IMG/VR virus record: IMGVR_UViG_3300042304_001334
Location: 1-64,000 of that record
DNA: 64,000 nucleotides
Direction: 5' to 3' (one strand)
Source: a virus
This document shows positions 25,194 through 33,836 of this stretch, one piece after another. A program made the translations under genes and the position numbers. Each line of letters opens with the position of its first letter. Position 1 is the stretch's first letter. Under the pieces are notes generated by a model. That model did not search any database and was not told the origin of the DNA. It was given only the letters and a program-made list of their open reading frames with translations.

Positions 25194-26843
25194 TTAAGCC
25201 TCACAACTCTTACAATCAAGGATACTTCGTCCAAGTTCTTGGGCTGGGTTTGTGCCACGTTGATAATATAGGCACTTTATACCCTGTTCCCAAGCGAATA
25301 TAATCAATTGATTGACTTCTTTGACCGAAGTCTTGGGATGTATCTGTAAGTTTATACTTTGCCCCTGATCAATAAACTTTTGACGAGCAGCCGCCTGTAT
25401 TACAATCTCCTTTTGACTGATTTCACCAAATGTCTTGAACACTTCTTTTTCATGATCACTCAAAAATTCAAGGTGTTGTACAGAACCACCCTTGTGCAGA
25501 ATACTCTTCCATACTTCTTGAGTGTTCTTGCTATGCTTTTCCAATACATTTTCAAGATATGGATTGCGATAAGTGAACTTACCTTTAGCCAAATCTTTTG
25601 TATAATAATTGCTGTTTAGCGGTTCAACAGAAGGAGATACTTGACCCAGAATAAATGAACTGCTTGTGGTTGGTGCGATTGCCATTGTGGTGACGTTTCT
25701 CAACCCATACCCCTTCAACAATGCTGGTTCACCATATTCTTCTGCCATTTCTTTGCTTGCAGCAATACTCTTGTCGCGAATAACACGATGAATTTGAGTA
25801 TTGAGAAGTTTGGCTTCTAGACTTTCAAACGCAATCATTTTGCTTTGCAGATATGAATGCCAACCAAGAACTCCAATACCAAGTGCTCTTTGATTTTTAG
25901 CAAAGTTATGAGCAGCCTTGAGAAACGGAATATTTTCAGTTGCATGAATATAATCTTCCATCACAGCATCAAGAAAGTATGTTAATGTTTCAACAGCGTC
26001 AGTTGTCTTCCAATCATCATAATGAAGCAAGTTCATAGATGATAAATTGCAAACAAATGTTTCATCTGCTGACGAACTCAAGCAAATTTCGCTACAAAGA
26101 TTAGAAGCATGTATCTTCATCTTTTTGTCTTTGTATACTTGAGGAGCGTTATTGTTTACATTGTCGCTGAAAAAGATATATGGATAACCACTTTCAAAAC
26201 GCTTTTTGAGCACTTTTGCCCAGATTGATCGAGCATCTTTGTCTCCATCAATCATCTTCTTCATGAACTTGTTGTTGACACAAACACCAATACTCAAATC
26301 TTGAATAGCATGACCTTCTTCACGAATGCCAAGAAATTCCAGAATATCCGGATGATCTATTGGCAAATATGCAGCAAATGAACCTCTACGAACATTTGAT
26401 TGTGAAACAACTCTGGTCACGCTGTCAAACATTTCCATGAAATGAACAGGACCGGAACTGGACCCACCAACGCTGATTGGTGTGCCTCTGGCTCGCAGTT
26501 CTCCAAAATATCCAGACGTTCCAGCACCATACTTTGTGAGCATACCTACTTCAGCAGTCTTTTCTAGAATAGAATTCATTGTGTCAGACACATATGAACC
26601 ATTGCATGAAATAGACAATCCTCGACCATTGCCAAAATTTGCCCACACTGGGGATGATAAACTATACCATCCCTTGTGCATATAAGACTCAAACTTTTCA
26701 GCAAATCCTTTTTTCTTTAGAATTTTTTCAGCAGCCTTTGATATTTCAAGAATTCGTTCCTCGGGTGTTTGACCCTTGGGTAGATATCCTCTTTCAAGAA
26801 ATGTTACGCTATCTTTGTTTAACCAATAAATGTCTTTGCTCAT
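25194..26843 (-). CDS. nrdA: Ribonucleotide reductase class I alpha subunit, compact form
   Basis: A 549-residue catalytic subunit. Present: SISCNGSYV (first redox Cys), the catalytic SNLCSEI (N-x-C-x-E thiyl-radical site), FVCNLSSMNL (second redox Cys), GIGVLGWHSYL, the KCLYYQRG Tyr pair of the radical-transfer path, and a C-terminal CKSC that would receive electrons from thioredoxin or glutaredoxin. It is about 200 residues shorter than typical NrdA: the N-terminal ATP-cone is absent, so overall activity should not be switched off by dATP in the usual way. It makes dNTPs for phage replication with NrdB, which starts 5 nt upstream of it. Confidence 0.95.
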   Translation of the reverse strand: MSKDIYWLNKDSVTFLERGYLPKGQTPEERILEISKAAEKILKKKGFAEKFESYMHKGWYSLSSPVWANFGNGRGLSISCNGSYVSDTMNSILEKTAEVGMLTKYGAGTSGYFGELRARGTPISVGGSSSGPVHFMEMFDSVTRVVSQSNVRRGSFAAYLPIDHPDILEFLGIREEGHAIQDLSIGVCVNNKFMKKMIDGDKDARSIWAKVLKKRFESGYPYIFFSDNVNNNAPQVYKDKKMKIHASNLCSEICLSSSADETFVCNLSSMNLLHYDDWKTTDAVETLTYFLDAVMEDYIHATENIPFLKAAHNFAKNQRALGIGVLGWHSYLQSKMIAFESLEAKLLNTQIHRVIRDKSIAASKEMAEEYGEPALLKGYGLRNVTTMAIAPTTSSSFILGQVSPSVEPLNSNYYTKDLAKGKFTYRNPYLENVLEKHSKNTQEVWKSILHKGGSVQHLEFLSDHEKEVFKTFGEISQKEIVIQAAARQKFIDQGQSINLQIHPKTSVKEVNQLIIFAWEQGIKCLYYQRGTNPAQELGRSILDCKSCEA

Positions 26844-26848
26844 ATATA

Positions 26849-27823
26849 TTAAAATAGATCGTCGAATGTGATAGACTGTGTTTTCTTAGAGTACTCTACA
26901 GGACGCTTGTGAAAGAAATCAGTCATAGTATTGCCCATTACATCTTCATCCATCCACATAGTCAAATCAATAATTTCTTGAGACACATTAAAAATCTTTT
27001 TGAATCCAATCATTTCTAGTGAATCATTTAATCTTTTTTGTACATATCCTTTGAGAATATCTGCACTGATTCTTGAATCTTTATAGTCACCAATCATCCA
27101 ATCAATGATTTTGGATTCGGCGTCGTAGGATTCTTTGGCTTCGTGCAGAATGCGTGCTTCCAATTCAGCGTCAAATAATTCTGGCAGTTCTTGTCGAATT
27201 GTATTTACGATCTTAACGCCAGCAAGACCATGCAATGTTTCTTCTTTGGCTGTATATGCAACTTGTTGTGCAGTGTCTTTGAGTAGACCCTTGTAGCGAT
27301 TAAACCAATTGATGATATAAAACTGACTAAATAATGACACGTTCTCTACATACAGTGTGAATAGAATAAGCGAGTATACAAATTGTTTTTTATCATTTTC
27401 ATAGTTCTTATCAAGATACTTGCGTAAATACTTGATTCGTCCTTGAATAATATCCAACTTTAGATTTTCTTCAAATATATCCTGCAATTGTAGCACATCC
27501 AATAGTTTTTCGTATGCATTATTGTGAATAACTTCAATGTTTCCCATAGTAATACCCAAATCAGATAATGCTGGATGTGGAAGTGTGTCACCCAACTTTG
27601 TCCAAAACTTCTTTACAGAAATTTCAATTTGACCAATAGCACTCAATGTGTTCTTGATGATGAGCTGTTCTTGTAGAGTCATCTCAGTCTTGTATTGTTG
27701 CAAGTCAGATGTAAATGTGAACTCGTTTGGAGTCCAATGTCCCGCCCACATTGCGTCTATATATTCTTGTGCCCAAGGATAGCGATTCGGTTTGCGTGCA
27801 ATTTGTTCGTCGAAAATAGTCAT
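26849..27823 (-). CDS. nrdB: Ribonucleotide reductase class I beta subunit
   Basis: A 324-residue ferritin-like protein. The metal-ligand helices are visible: GQIEISVKKFW, GNIEVIHNNAYEKLL (E, H and the radical Tyr position), YTAKEETLHGLAG (E-E-x-x-H) and a later E/H helix (ILHEAKESYDAE). It houses the metal centre and tyrosyl radical needed by NrdA. Length is slightly under the usual 340-390. Gene order nrdB-nrdA in one transcript. Confidence 0.94.
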   Translation of the reverse strand: MTIFDEQIARKPNRYPWAQEYIDAMWAGHWTPNEFTFTSDLQQYKTEMTLQEQLIIKNTLSAIGQIEISVKKFWTKLGDTLPHPALSDLGITMGNIEVIHNNAYEKLLDVLQLQDIFEENLKLDIIQGRIKYLRKYLDKNYENDKKQFVYSLILFTLYVENVSLFSQFYIINWFNRYKGLLKDTAQQVAYTAKEETLHGLAGVKIVNTIRQELPELFDAELEARILHEAKESYDAESKIIDWMIGDYKDSRISADILKGYVQKRLNDSLEMIGFKKIFNVSQEIIDLTMWMDEDVMGNTMTDFFHKRPVEYSKKTQSITFDDLF

Positions 27824-27909
27824 AAAGGTTAATTTTTGTTTGGGTGTTGTGTGGTGAATAAATACATTTTATAAAAAATAAATTTGTAAAAAAATTTTAA
27901 AATATTTTC

Positions 27910-29307
27910 TTACAAATTGGTGTTTTCGCCATTTTGCTTTTGGCGACCACTGTTCCATTTATTTTTCAACATGTTCTTTACACTGTTATCATCACCTTCC
28001 ATTGTTGATTGAATTGCCATAGATTCTTTGGATTTGGCGTCATACAAATCAATTTGACCAGTGCTGGTGTTCATATTGGCATACAAGGTAATACCATCCG
28101 GTCCAAATCTATTTTTGATAACATGACAACGAGCAGTGTTGTTGGCTTTGTCTGTTGTATTACGGGCAACACTCAACACAAAGTCGGCAGTCATGATCTT
28201 GCGATATGAATCGGCGATGTTATGGGCTTGAACAACATCTTCTTGACCACCGCCGCGATTGGTTTGTGAAGCAGTCCATACTGGAATTTGTAGTTCACCC
28301 GCAGCTTGTCGAAGTTCTTCGTATATACCGCCAGCCTCACTATAACTGTTGCTGTTGGTTTCTTTTTCAAGTGGTCGCAGAATGTCGGCATAATCAACCA
28401 CCATTTCATCAATATGAATTCCTTCCAATGCTTGAATACGTTCAATATGAAACTTCAATGATTGAGCACTTACTGTCTTCAACGGAAAATACTTTACAAA
28501 AAGTTTTCCTTTGATGTCTTTGATTTTTTCTTCAACGTCAGATTGACGATGTTTAATTTCTTGAAACTCAATTCCTGTAAAACAACAATCATAACGAAGA
28601 CCAACATAGTTTTCATTTAGTTCCAGTGTGAAGTGAGCAATATTCTTTCCCGATTTCATTGCTCTGGCTCCGAGACTGCACAACAACCACGATTTTCCAA
28701 TGCCCGCTGGAGCCACAATAATACCAAGTTCACCAGGTCCAAGACCGCCATCCATAAGGCTGTCAATGACTTCCCAACCAGTAGAAATTGTCTTGCGGCA
28801 CATTTCACTCATACGACCAGCAACTTCTTTATGGTAGTTGTGACCAAGATTGCGTTCCATACCAGCCTTCATTGCCTTATCAACCAACCCCTTGATTTTA
28901 TCATATTCACCAGTTTTTAGATGATCAACTGATTCAATAATAGCACTCTTCAACTTTTGATTCTTACAGAATTCAAGAAATTGTTCACGAACAAACTGCA
29001 AATCTTTTTCACTGATTTTTGTGTAAACTTGTGTTAGTTGCTGTACCACAGAAGATTTGAATGCATCATTTTCAATAGTGTCAATACGAACCTTGAATAC
29101 TTGCGGTGTTGGCAAGTCTTTGTATTGAATATGATATTGAATAATTTCTTTGAGAATCCATTGATGGGCTTCGTTTTCAAACGCATCCACATCAATAATG
29201 TCGCATATTCTTTCAAGAAATACTTTGTCAGTTAAAATACTTGCTACAATTTTTACTTGAAATTCCAAGCCAAATTTATGTAGATTGTCGATGATTACTG
29301 GTGCCAT
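27910..29307 (-). CDS. 41: Replicative DNA helicase, DnaB/T4 gp41-like
   Basis: A 465-residue hexameric-helicase protein. The N-terminal ~160 residues are the helical primase-interacting domain; the RecA-like core has Walker A VAPAGIGKSW around residue 210, Walker B MVVDYADIL near 302, and ASQTNRGGGQ near 347 with the DnaB H4-like Gln and Arg/Gly residues. It unwinds DNA 5'-3' at the fork. No gp61 primase is seen in the window. The C-terminus is Asn/Lys-rich. Confidence 0.9.
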   Translation of the reverse strand: MAPVIIDNLHKFGLEFQVKIVASILTDKVFLERICDIIDVDAFENEAHQWILKEIIQYHIQYKDLPTPQVFKVRIDTIENDAFKSSVVQQLTQVYTKISEKDLQFVREQFLEFCKNQKLKSAIIESVDHLKTGEYDKIKGLVDKAMKAGMERNLGHNYHKEVAGRMSEMCRKTISTGWEVIDSLMDGGLGPGELGIIVAPAGIGKSWLLCSLGARAMKSGKNIAHFTLELNENYVGLRYDCCFTGIEFQEIKHRQSDVEEKIKDIKGKLFVKYFPLKTVSAQSLKFHIERIQALEGIHIDEMVVDYADILRPLEKETNSNSYSEAGGIYEELRQAAGELQIPVWTASQTNRGGGQEDVVQAHNIADSYRKIMTADFVLSVARNTTDKANNTARCHVIKNRFGPDGITLYANMNTSTGQIDLYDAKSKESMAIQSTMEGDDNSVKNMLKNKWNSGRQKQNGENTNL

Positions 29308-29324
29308 AATAGTTATTTGTTAAT

Positions 29325-29353
29325 ACGATATTTCGTATTTGTTATTTAGTCAA
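29325..29353 (-). promoter_or_regulatory. Candidate promoter of the helicase gene
   Basis: Minus strand: -35 TTGACT (29353-29348), 17 nt, -10 TATCGT (29330-29325). About 17 nt remain to the ATG at 29307. The -35 is embedded in TTGACTAAATAA, identical to the sequence before the kinase gene. Confidence 0.4.
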
Positions 29354-29373
29354 TTGTTAATTAGAATGTAAAA

Positions 29374-30438
29374 TTAAGAAGTGGCCAACACCGATAAAGG
29401 ATAGAACACTTCTTGCAACCACACATGAAAATTTGGTATACTTGTATGCATACCATATGTGGTTAGTTTCTGAATAAACCGAAACTTATTGAAATCATAT
29501 ATGCGTTGTACCGATTCGTCAATCTTCATTTGCAGTGACGGTGCAAAACTCGGTTCTTTCAGTTGCATCAGCGTATAGTTACGTTGTACAATTTCCGAAT
29601 TTTCAATAACTGTGGCATATACTTTAGACTCATTGATACAATCTTTGGCTCGAAGTAGAATATTTTCCACAGAAGTCTCGGTTGATTCAACCAGCATAGG
29701 AAATCTTTTGATTGCAGTTTTTAATCCAATGCCGCTTACACCATCAATATTATCAGAAGAATCTCCTTCTAATATACGATAATAGATAAAGTTGCTGGGA
29801 TGAATACCATATTCATTGATTACATCCTGTACTCCATAAATCTTTTTCTTGATTGGACTCCAAATTTGTACACGATCATTTACCAGTTGTAGAAAATCTT
29901 TATCAGCACTCATAATAGTGATTCTACTATCTTTATACATCTGTGTGGCAATATATCCAATTGTGTCATCTGCTTCAATATAATCAATTGATACAATGCT
30001 CACTGGCAGTTCTTGTAGAAAAGATACAAGTTTGCCCATTTGTTCTACAACTGATTTTTGTTCAGTATTTCCGTCGCTCATATCTTCATATGCACGATTA
30101 AGCCGTTTCATAACCTTTCTGCCATCTTTATATTGTGGATATAACTTTCTGCGACGTTCACTGCCACCTTTGCCGTCAAATACAACAATGACTCTGGTTG
30201 GACGCAACAGTTTGATAGCATAACCCAAACTACTCAAAAACCCAGACACGCCACCAACATGCTCACCATTATCACTCAAAGTTGGCACTACGGTCCAACA
30301 ACGAATAAAATTGTTGGTTCCATCAACCACAAGAATATCACTATTTTTTTCTTTCTTTGTGTTTACAGGCAATGAAGCGTGTTCAGATTTTATCTGGGAG
30401 AATATTGATGTGAATTTCTTTTTTGTTGGATCTTGCAT
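29374..30438 (-). CDS. rnh: RNase H / 5'-3' exonuclease (FEN family, T4 Rnh-like)
   Basis: A 354-residue FEN-like nuclease. Acidic metal-site residues are visible in VVDGTNNFIRCW (near 35), VVFDGKGGSERRRKLYPQYK (near 85), SIDYIEADDTIGYIA (near 155), MSADKDFLQLV (near 180) and the helix-hairpin-helix region LEGDSSDNIDGVSGIGLKTA (near 230). It removes RNA primers from lagging-strand fragments. T4 Rnh has 305 residues. The gene starts directly at the stop of the upstream gene (TAAATG). Confidence 0.92.
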   Translation of the reverse strand: MQDPTKKKFTSIFSQIKSEHASLPVNTKKEKNSDILVVDGTNNFIRCWTVVPTLSDNGEHVGGVSGFLSSLGYAIKLLRPTRVIVVFDGKGGSERRRKLYPQYKDGRKVMKRLNRAYEDMSDGNTEQKSVVEQMGKLVSFLQELPVSIVSIDYIEADDTIGYIATQMYKDSRITIMSADKDFLQLVNDRVQIWSPIKKKIYGVQDVINEYGIHPSNFIYYRILEGDSSDNIDGVSGIGLKTAIKRFPMLVESTETSVENILLRAKDCINESKVYATVIENSEIVQRNYTLMQLKEPSFAPSLQMKIDESVQRIYDFNKFRFIQKLTTYGMHTSIPNFHVWLQEVFYPLSVLATS

Positions 30439-30795
30439 TTACTTTGTTTGTTCCAGTATGGCGTTGAAGAATCTTTGCATGTTGTGTAGATATGATAATC
30501 CACCAACTTCTTTTATACCGCCGTCATCTACTTTACAAAATGTTGATCCCATCAGTTCATTTCCTTTGAATCGTATTTCACAAAGCATAACAGTGCGAAG
30601 TGCTACATTGTCATGTTTTGTAAAACGAACAAGTTGCTCATCATATCTAAGACTGCATTTATTTGTAGTCAAATATACATTATCTCCATATCCAGTTTTA
30701 TGAATTTCAATCTTCTTTTCTTTGCACCATTTCTGAAATTCTTCTGGTTCAGCGGGTGTAAAATTTGATGTAATATATTTATTTTTTGTTGCCAT
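30439..30795 (-). CDS. Hypothetical protein in the replication operon
   Basis: A 118-residue protein, one base from the 5' nuclease gene. Segments such as AEPEEFQKWCKEKKIEIHKTG and VALRTVMLCEIRFKGNELMGS suggest a small alpha/beta fold. No catalytic signature. Position between uvsX and rnh suggests a replication or recombination accessory protein. Confidence 0.65.
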   Translation of the reverse strand: MATKNKYITSNFTPAEPEEFQKWCKEKKIEIHKTGYGDNVYLTTNKCSLRYDEQLVRFTKHDNVALRTVMLCEIRFKGNELMGSTFCKVDDGGIKEVGGLSYLHNMQRFFNAILEQTK

Positions 30796-30799
30796 AATA

Positions 30800-31036
30800 T
30801 TATTCGGATGCTGGACCCCAGTTTCCTTCCATCAACTCCCGCTTTGCTTGTTCAATGCATTGCTGCAAAGAATATGTGGGACCGCCTTTATCTTGTTCTC
30901 TCCAAAGCCAACGCCCATAATCTTTAATGTCAGCCGAATATGTTTTAAAAACTTCTTCTTCAGTCATCTTTTCAAAACTCTCATAACTCAATTCTTCGAG
31001 AGGAATTTTTTTATTGTTTTCTTTTTTTGTTGCCAT
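30800..31036 (-). CDS. Small hypothetical protein in the replication operon
   Basis: A 78-residue, highly charged, mostly helical protein (ELSYESFEKMTEEEVFKTYSADIKDYGRWLWREQD) with no recognised family. Start context AATATTATGGCA is the same as at several neighbouring genes and has no Shine-Dalgarno. It overlaps nothing and is followed by the next gene after 4 nt. Confidence 0.6.
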   Translation of the reverse strand: MATKKENNKKIPLEELSYESFEKMTEEEVFKTYSADIKDYGRWLWREQDKGGPTYSLQQCIEQAKRELMEGNWGPASE

Positions 31037-31054
31037 AATATTTTATTTGAGAAC

Positions 31055-31080
31055 CGTGTGGAGGTATTTCACTCCACACG
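31055..31080. other. Nine-base-pair hairpin between uvsX and the next gene
   Basis: Perfect inverted repeat CGTGTGGAG / CTCCACACG with an 8-nt loop in the 54-nt gap after uvsX. No T-run follows on either strand, so it is not a normal terminator; it could protect or process the polycistronic mRNA. Confidence 0.55.
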
Positions 31081-31090
31081 ATTAATTTCT

Positions 31091-32323
31091 TTAATCTTCC
31101 ATTCCTTCTGCTTCCGAATCATATGAAATATCATCTGCCATTTCACTATTTGGTGCCTTGTATTTCATTACGAATTGCTCGCAAATCTTAGAATACAAGT
31201 ATTCTTTACATTCGGGGCGATCAACAAGCAACTTTGGCAAGTCTCTCTTTTCAAACACAACGGTTTCTGGTTCTTTACCAACAACCTCCATGATGAATTG
31301 AAGATTCTTTGCTTTCTTGTCTTCTTCTTTTTCTTCTTCTAATTGCTTCTTGGTTTTTTTCTCACCCGCAACTTTCACTTTCTTGGCGTTGGTAACAACA
31401 TCCCATTCAATCAGTTTTTCCAACCAATTTCCATAGTTGTCAATGCCACGGTCAAAGTAGATATCAAACTCAACAGAACGCATTGGTGGTCCCATGCGAT
31501 TTTTGATAACCGTGCATTTGGTTTTGATACCAATTGCTTGCTTGTCGTTGTTTTTGATTTGACCGATACTCTTTAGACGCAAACGCAACGAGGCGTGGAA
31601 AGCAAGAGCCTTGCCACCACTGGTTGTGTATGGATCGCCCAATCCAACAAAGCCAACCTTTTGGCGAAGTTGATTGGTGAAAGCCAAACAAATACGCTGT
31701 TTGGCAATCAGCCCTGTGATCTTTCTCATTGCTTTGCTGATTGCGATGGCTTTGCCAGTGGCATAACCATCAGCACCGTGGTCGCTTGCCATTTCCTTTT
31801 TTGTGGAAGCAGCAGCAACCGAGTCAACAAGAATTGTAACAAGACGATTCTTGCTGCTCTTGCGAACATAGCCGATGATTTCTTCGATTTTATCAAAAAT
31901 ATCTTCGACAGTATCAACATTGATATACAACATTTTTGGTACATCAACTCCAATCGCAGTCAAGAATTCGGTTGAAACAGATGTTTCTGTATCAATGAAG
32001 ACTGCCATACCTCCCTTGCGCTGTGTTTCTGCAAGCAAATGAGCACCCATTAAACTTTTTCCAGATGCTTCAAGACCAGTTAGTTCAGTAATTCGACCAA
32101 CAGGCAACCCCGCGTTTGGACGATTGGCAATAGCCAAGTCAACCAAACTATTTCCGCTAGAAACCCAATCAACTATTTGAGAAGGATCGTCTTCGGCATC
32201 GAGAAAGAAAGCAACTTTACCGTCACTGTTCTTGTTGATAGACTCAGCCAATGCTTCTGCCAGTTCATCTCGACCGGAGGTAATTTCAACTTCTACGGAT
32301 TTTTTCTTTTTTTCTTTTTCCAT
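31091..32323 (-). CDS. uvsX: RecA/UvsX-like recombinase
   Basis: A 410-residue RecA-fold protein with Walker A GLEASGKS at 83-90, AVFIDTETSVS, Walker B RLVTILVDSVAA near 160, and LAFTNQLRQKVGF-YTTSGGKAL, the L1/L2 DNA-binding region. It forms filaments on ssDNA for strand exchange and recombination-dependent replication. It lies right behind ssb, its natural partner. The Lys/Glu-rich segment near residue 320 is an insert relative to the core; the C-terminus is acidic, as in RecA. Confidence 0.94.
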   Translation of the reverse strand: MEKEKKKKSVEVEITSGRDELAEALAESINKNSDGKVAFFLDAEDDPSQIVDWVSSGNSLVDLAIANRPNAGLPVGRITELTGLEASGKSLMGAHLLAETQRKGGMAVFIDTETSVSTEFLTAIGVDVPKMLYINVDTVEDIFDKIEEIIGYVRKSSKNRLVTILVDSVAAASTKKEMASDHGADGYATGKAIAISKAMRKITGLIAKQRICLAFTNQLRQKVGFVGLGDPYTTSGGKALAFHASLRLRLKSIGQIKNNDKQAIGIKTKCTVIKNRMGPPMRSVEFDIYFDRGIDNYGNWLEKLIEWDVVTNAKKVKVAGEKKTKKQLEEEKEEDKKAKNLQFIMEVVGKEPETVVFEKRDLPKLLVDRPECKEYLYSKICEQFVMKYKAPNSEMADDISYDSEAEGMED

Positions 32324-32346
32324 AATAATTATTATTTTTGAAAGTT

Positions 32347-32385
32347 AAAAAGGGTGTACCATTGTGTACAAAAGTACACCCTTTT
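32347..32385. terminator. Intrinsic terminator after ssb
   Basis: Stem AAAAGGGTGTAC / GTACACCCTTTT with T-runs on both strands; an inner alternative GTGTAC-AAAA-GTACAC is also possible. It follows the ssb stop on the minus strand and partly isolates uvsX from ssb transcription. Confidence 0.88.
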
Positions 32386-32416
32386 ATAATTTAGTTTATT
32401 GATTGATCAACGCTTA

Positions 32417-33235
32417 TTAGGCGTTGTTGAACAAATCATTAAACTCATCAGCAATTGCCTTGGTGCTGGCAGGAGTCTTGACAGAAGCCTTGGCGGTTGC
32501 ACTCATAACCGGCTTTGCGGCAGGTTCTTCCGAGGCAGTGTCGGTTGTTTCTGGTGCAGAATCACCGTCTGGATTTGCTTCTGAGGCATTGAGCCAAGTA
32601 TCCATAACAGATGCCAGTTCATCATAAGTCAATTCAGGAAACAGGTCTGTGACGTTCTTCTGATTTTTGACCTTTTCCTTGACCGCACCATCATTCACAT
32701 CAAACGCAACAGTTGCGTTTGGCTTGACGCGAATTGTAGTTTCTGGAAATGACTTTCCGGTTTCTTCTGCGGTTTTGAATTCCACAGTAATATCTCGACC
32801 AGATTTTAGGTCAGTAATATCACCATAGTCAGGATCAGCAATGATGGCAAGAATTTCTTGATATACTTGCTTGCCCATACCCCAGAATTTCACACCTTCA
32901 GATTCTTGACCGCGAACAAGAATGGGAACATATGTACGAAGTTTTGGTTCCAAAGCCCGTCCCTGTTTCCATTCTTCTTTGCTGCCAGTCTTCTTGAGCT
33001 TGCTGGCAAACTCAACGATTGGATCTGGACGACCAAACGAAGATGGAGACAAATATGTCTTGCCATTCATGTTGTAATGAAAAAGCAATTCAATGAACGG
33101 ATTTTCAGGATTGTGTGAGTAAGGAACAATACGGATCGTTTGTTTACCTTGCGGTTTCCACAATGAAGTGGATTTTGTTGTGTTGCTCTTGAGAGAATCA
33201 AGACGCGATTTAATTTTTGATAGGTCCAATGCCAT
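32417..33235 (-). CDS. 32: Single-stranded DNA-binding protein (T4 gp32-like)
   Basis: A 272-residue protein: a basic N-terminus (LDLSKIKSRLDSLKSNTTKS) like the gp32 LAST/B region, a core with KQTIRIVPYSHNPENPFIELLFHY and FWGMGKQVYQEILAIIADPDYGDIT, which is the gp32-type OB core pattern, and an acidic Ser/Thr/Ala tail ending EFNDLFNNA for partner binding. There is no Cys in the protein, so the zinc-binding loop of T4 gp32 is missing. A long structured leader precedes it. Confidence 0.88.
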   Translation of the reverse strand: MALDLSKIKSRLDSLKSNTTKSTSLWKPQGKQTIRIVPYSHNPENPFIELLFHYNMNGKTYLSPSSFGRPDPIVEFASKLKKTGSKEEWKQGRALEPKLRTYVPILVRGQESEGVKFWGMGKQVYQEILAIIADPDYGDITDLKSGRDITVEFKTAEETGKSFPETTIRVKPNATVAFDVNDGAVKEKVKNQKNVTDLFPELTYDELASVMDTWLNASEANPDGDSAPETTDTASEEPAAKPVMSATAKASVKTPASTKAIADEFNDLFNNA

Positions 33236-33435
33236 AATTTTTTATTTGTTAATGTTTAATCTTGTTTGACCAATTTGAAATGCATCAACTAGGTCAAGGT
33301 TGATACAATGCATCAACAAATGACAATGGTCAATCTATAATAAGCAATATGCTCATTTTTTAATCGTTAATTAGTCATTTGTTAATTCAAATATAAGTAT
33401 AAATTCATAGGTTAAATACCTAGAAAATTTAGTAA
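33236..33435 (-). promoter_or_regulatory. Structured leader / regulatory gap upstream of ssb
   Basis: A 200-nt gap without a gene. It holds a 7-bp outer inverted repeat (TTGACCA 33266-33272 with TGGTCAA 33327-33333). Inside, ATCAAC (33284-33289) and a second ATCAAC (33312-33317), both part of an 11-bp direct repeat AATGCATCAAC, compete for pairing with GTTGAT (33299-33304). These mutually exclusive stems would suit autogenous control of ssb translation, as the gene 32 leader pseudoknot does in T4. No protein-binding evidence is available. Confidence 0.5.
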
Positions 33436-33831
33436 TTATATTTTAACAATTTTGACTAATTTTGTTGGCGTGATTTTGACTTTTCCGTCACGCGATGTGA
33501 TAAAACAGCTACGATAATTGTTCCAAGATATTTGATGCGAAGATGACATTACTCCATTATTCTCAAGTTTGATCAACTCATTCAAAGCATTGATACTGTA
33601 AATAATGTTATATTCTTTTTTACGATGCACACTCATGGTATGTGGATAAAACTCACTGCCATTCTTTACTACATTATAAGTCAAAAATATATCGTCAATA
33701 TTGTCTCCACTTTGTAATACATACACTTTATTGTCTACGATTTGATAATAGCTGCTTAATGCAGTTATTTCATTTTCGTAAGTTTGATATTTTGCAAACG
33801 TACACAACAGTTGTGCATTATATTCTGGCAT
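33436..33831 (-). CDS. Hypothetical protein
   Basis: A 131-residue protein beginning with a helical segment (YNAQLLCTFAKYQTYENEITALSSYY) followed by beta-rich sequence (QIVDNKVYVLQSGDNIDDIFLTYNVV) and a basic C-terminus (KVKITPTKLVKIVKI). No family recognised. It is downstream of the Pro/Ser-rich gene by 5 nt and may be co-transcribed with the 33.8-37.7 kb genes. Confidence 0.6.
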   Translation of the reverse strand: MPEYNAQLLCTFAKYQTYENEITALSSYYQIVDNKVYVLQSGDNIDDIFLTYNVVKNGSEFYPHTMSVHRKKEYNIIYSINALNELIKLENNGVMSSSHQISWNNYRSCFITSRDGKVKITPTKLVKIVKI

Positions 33832-33836
33832 CTGTG

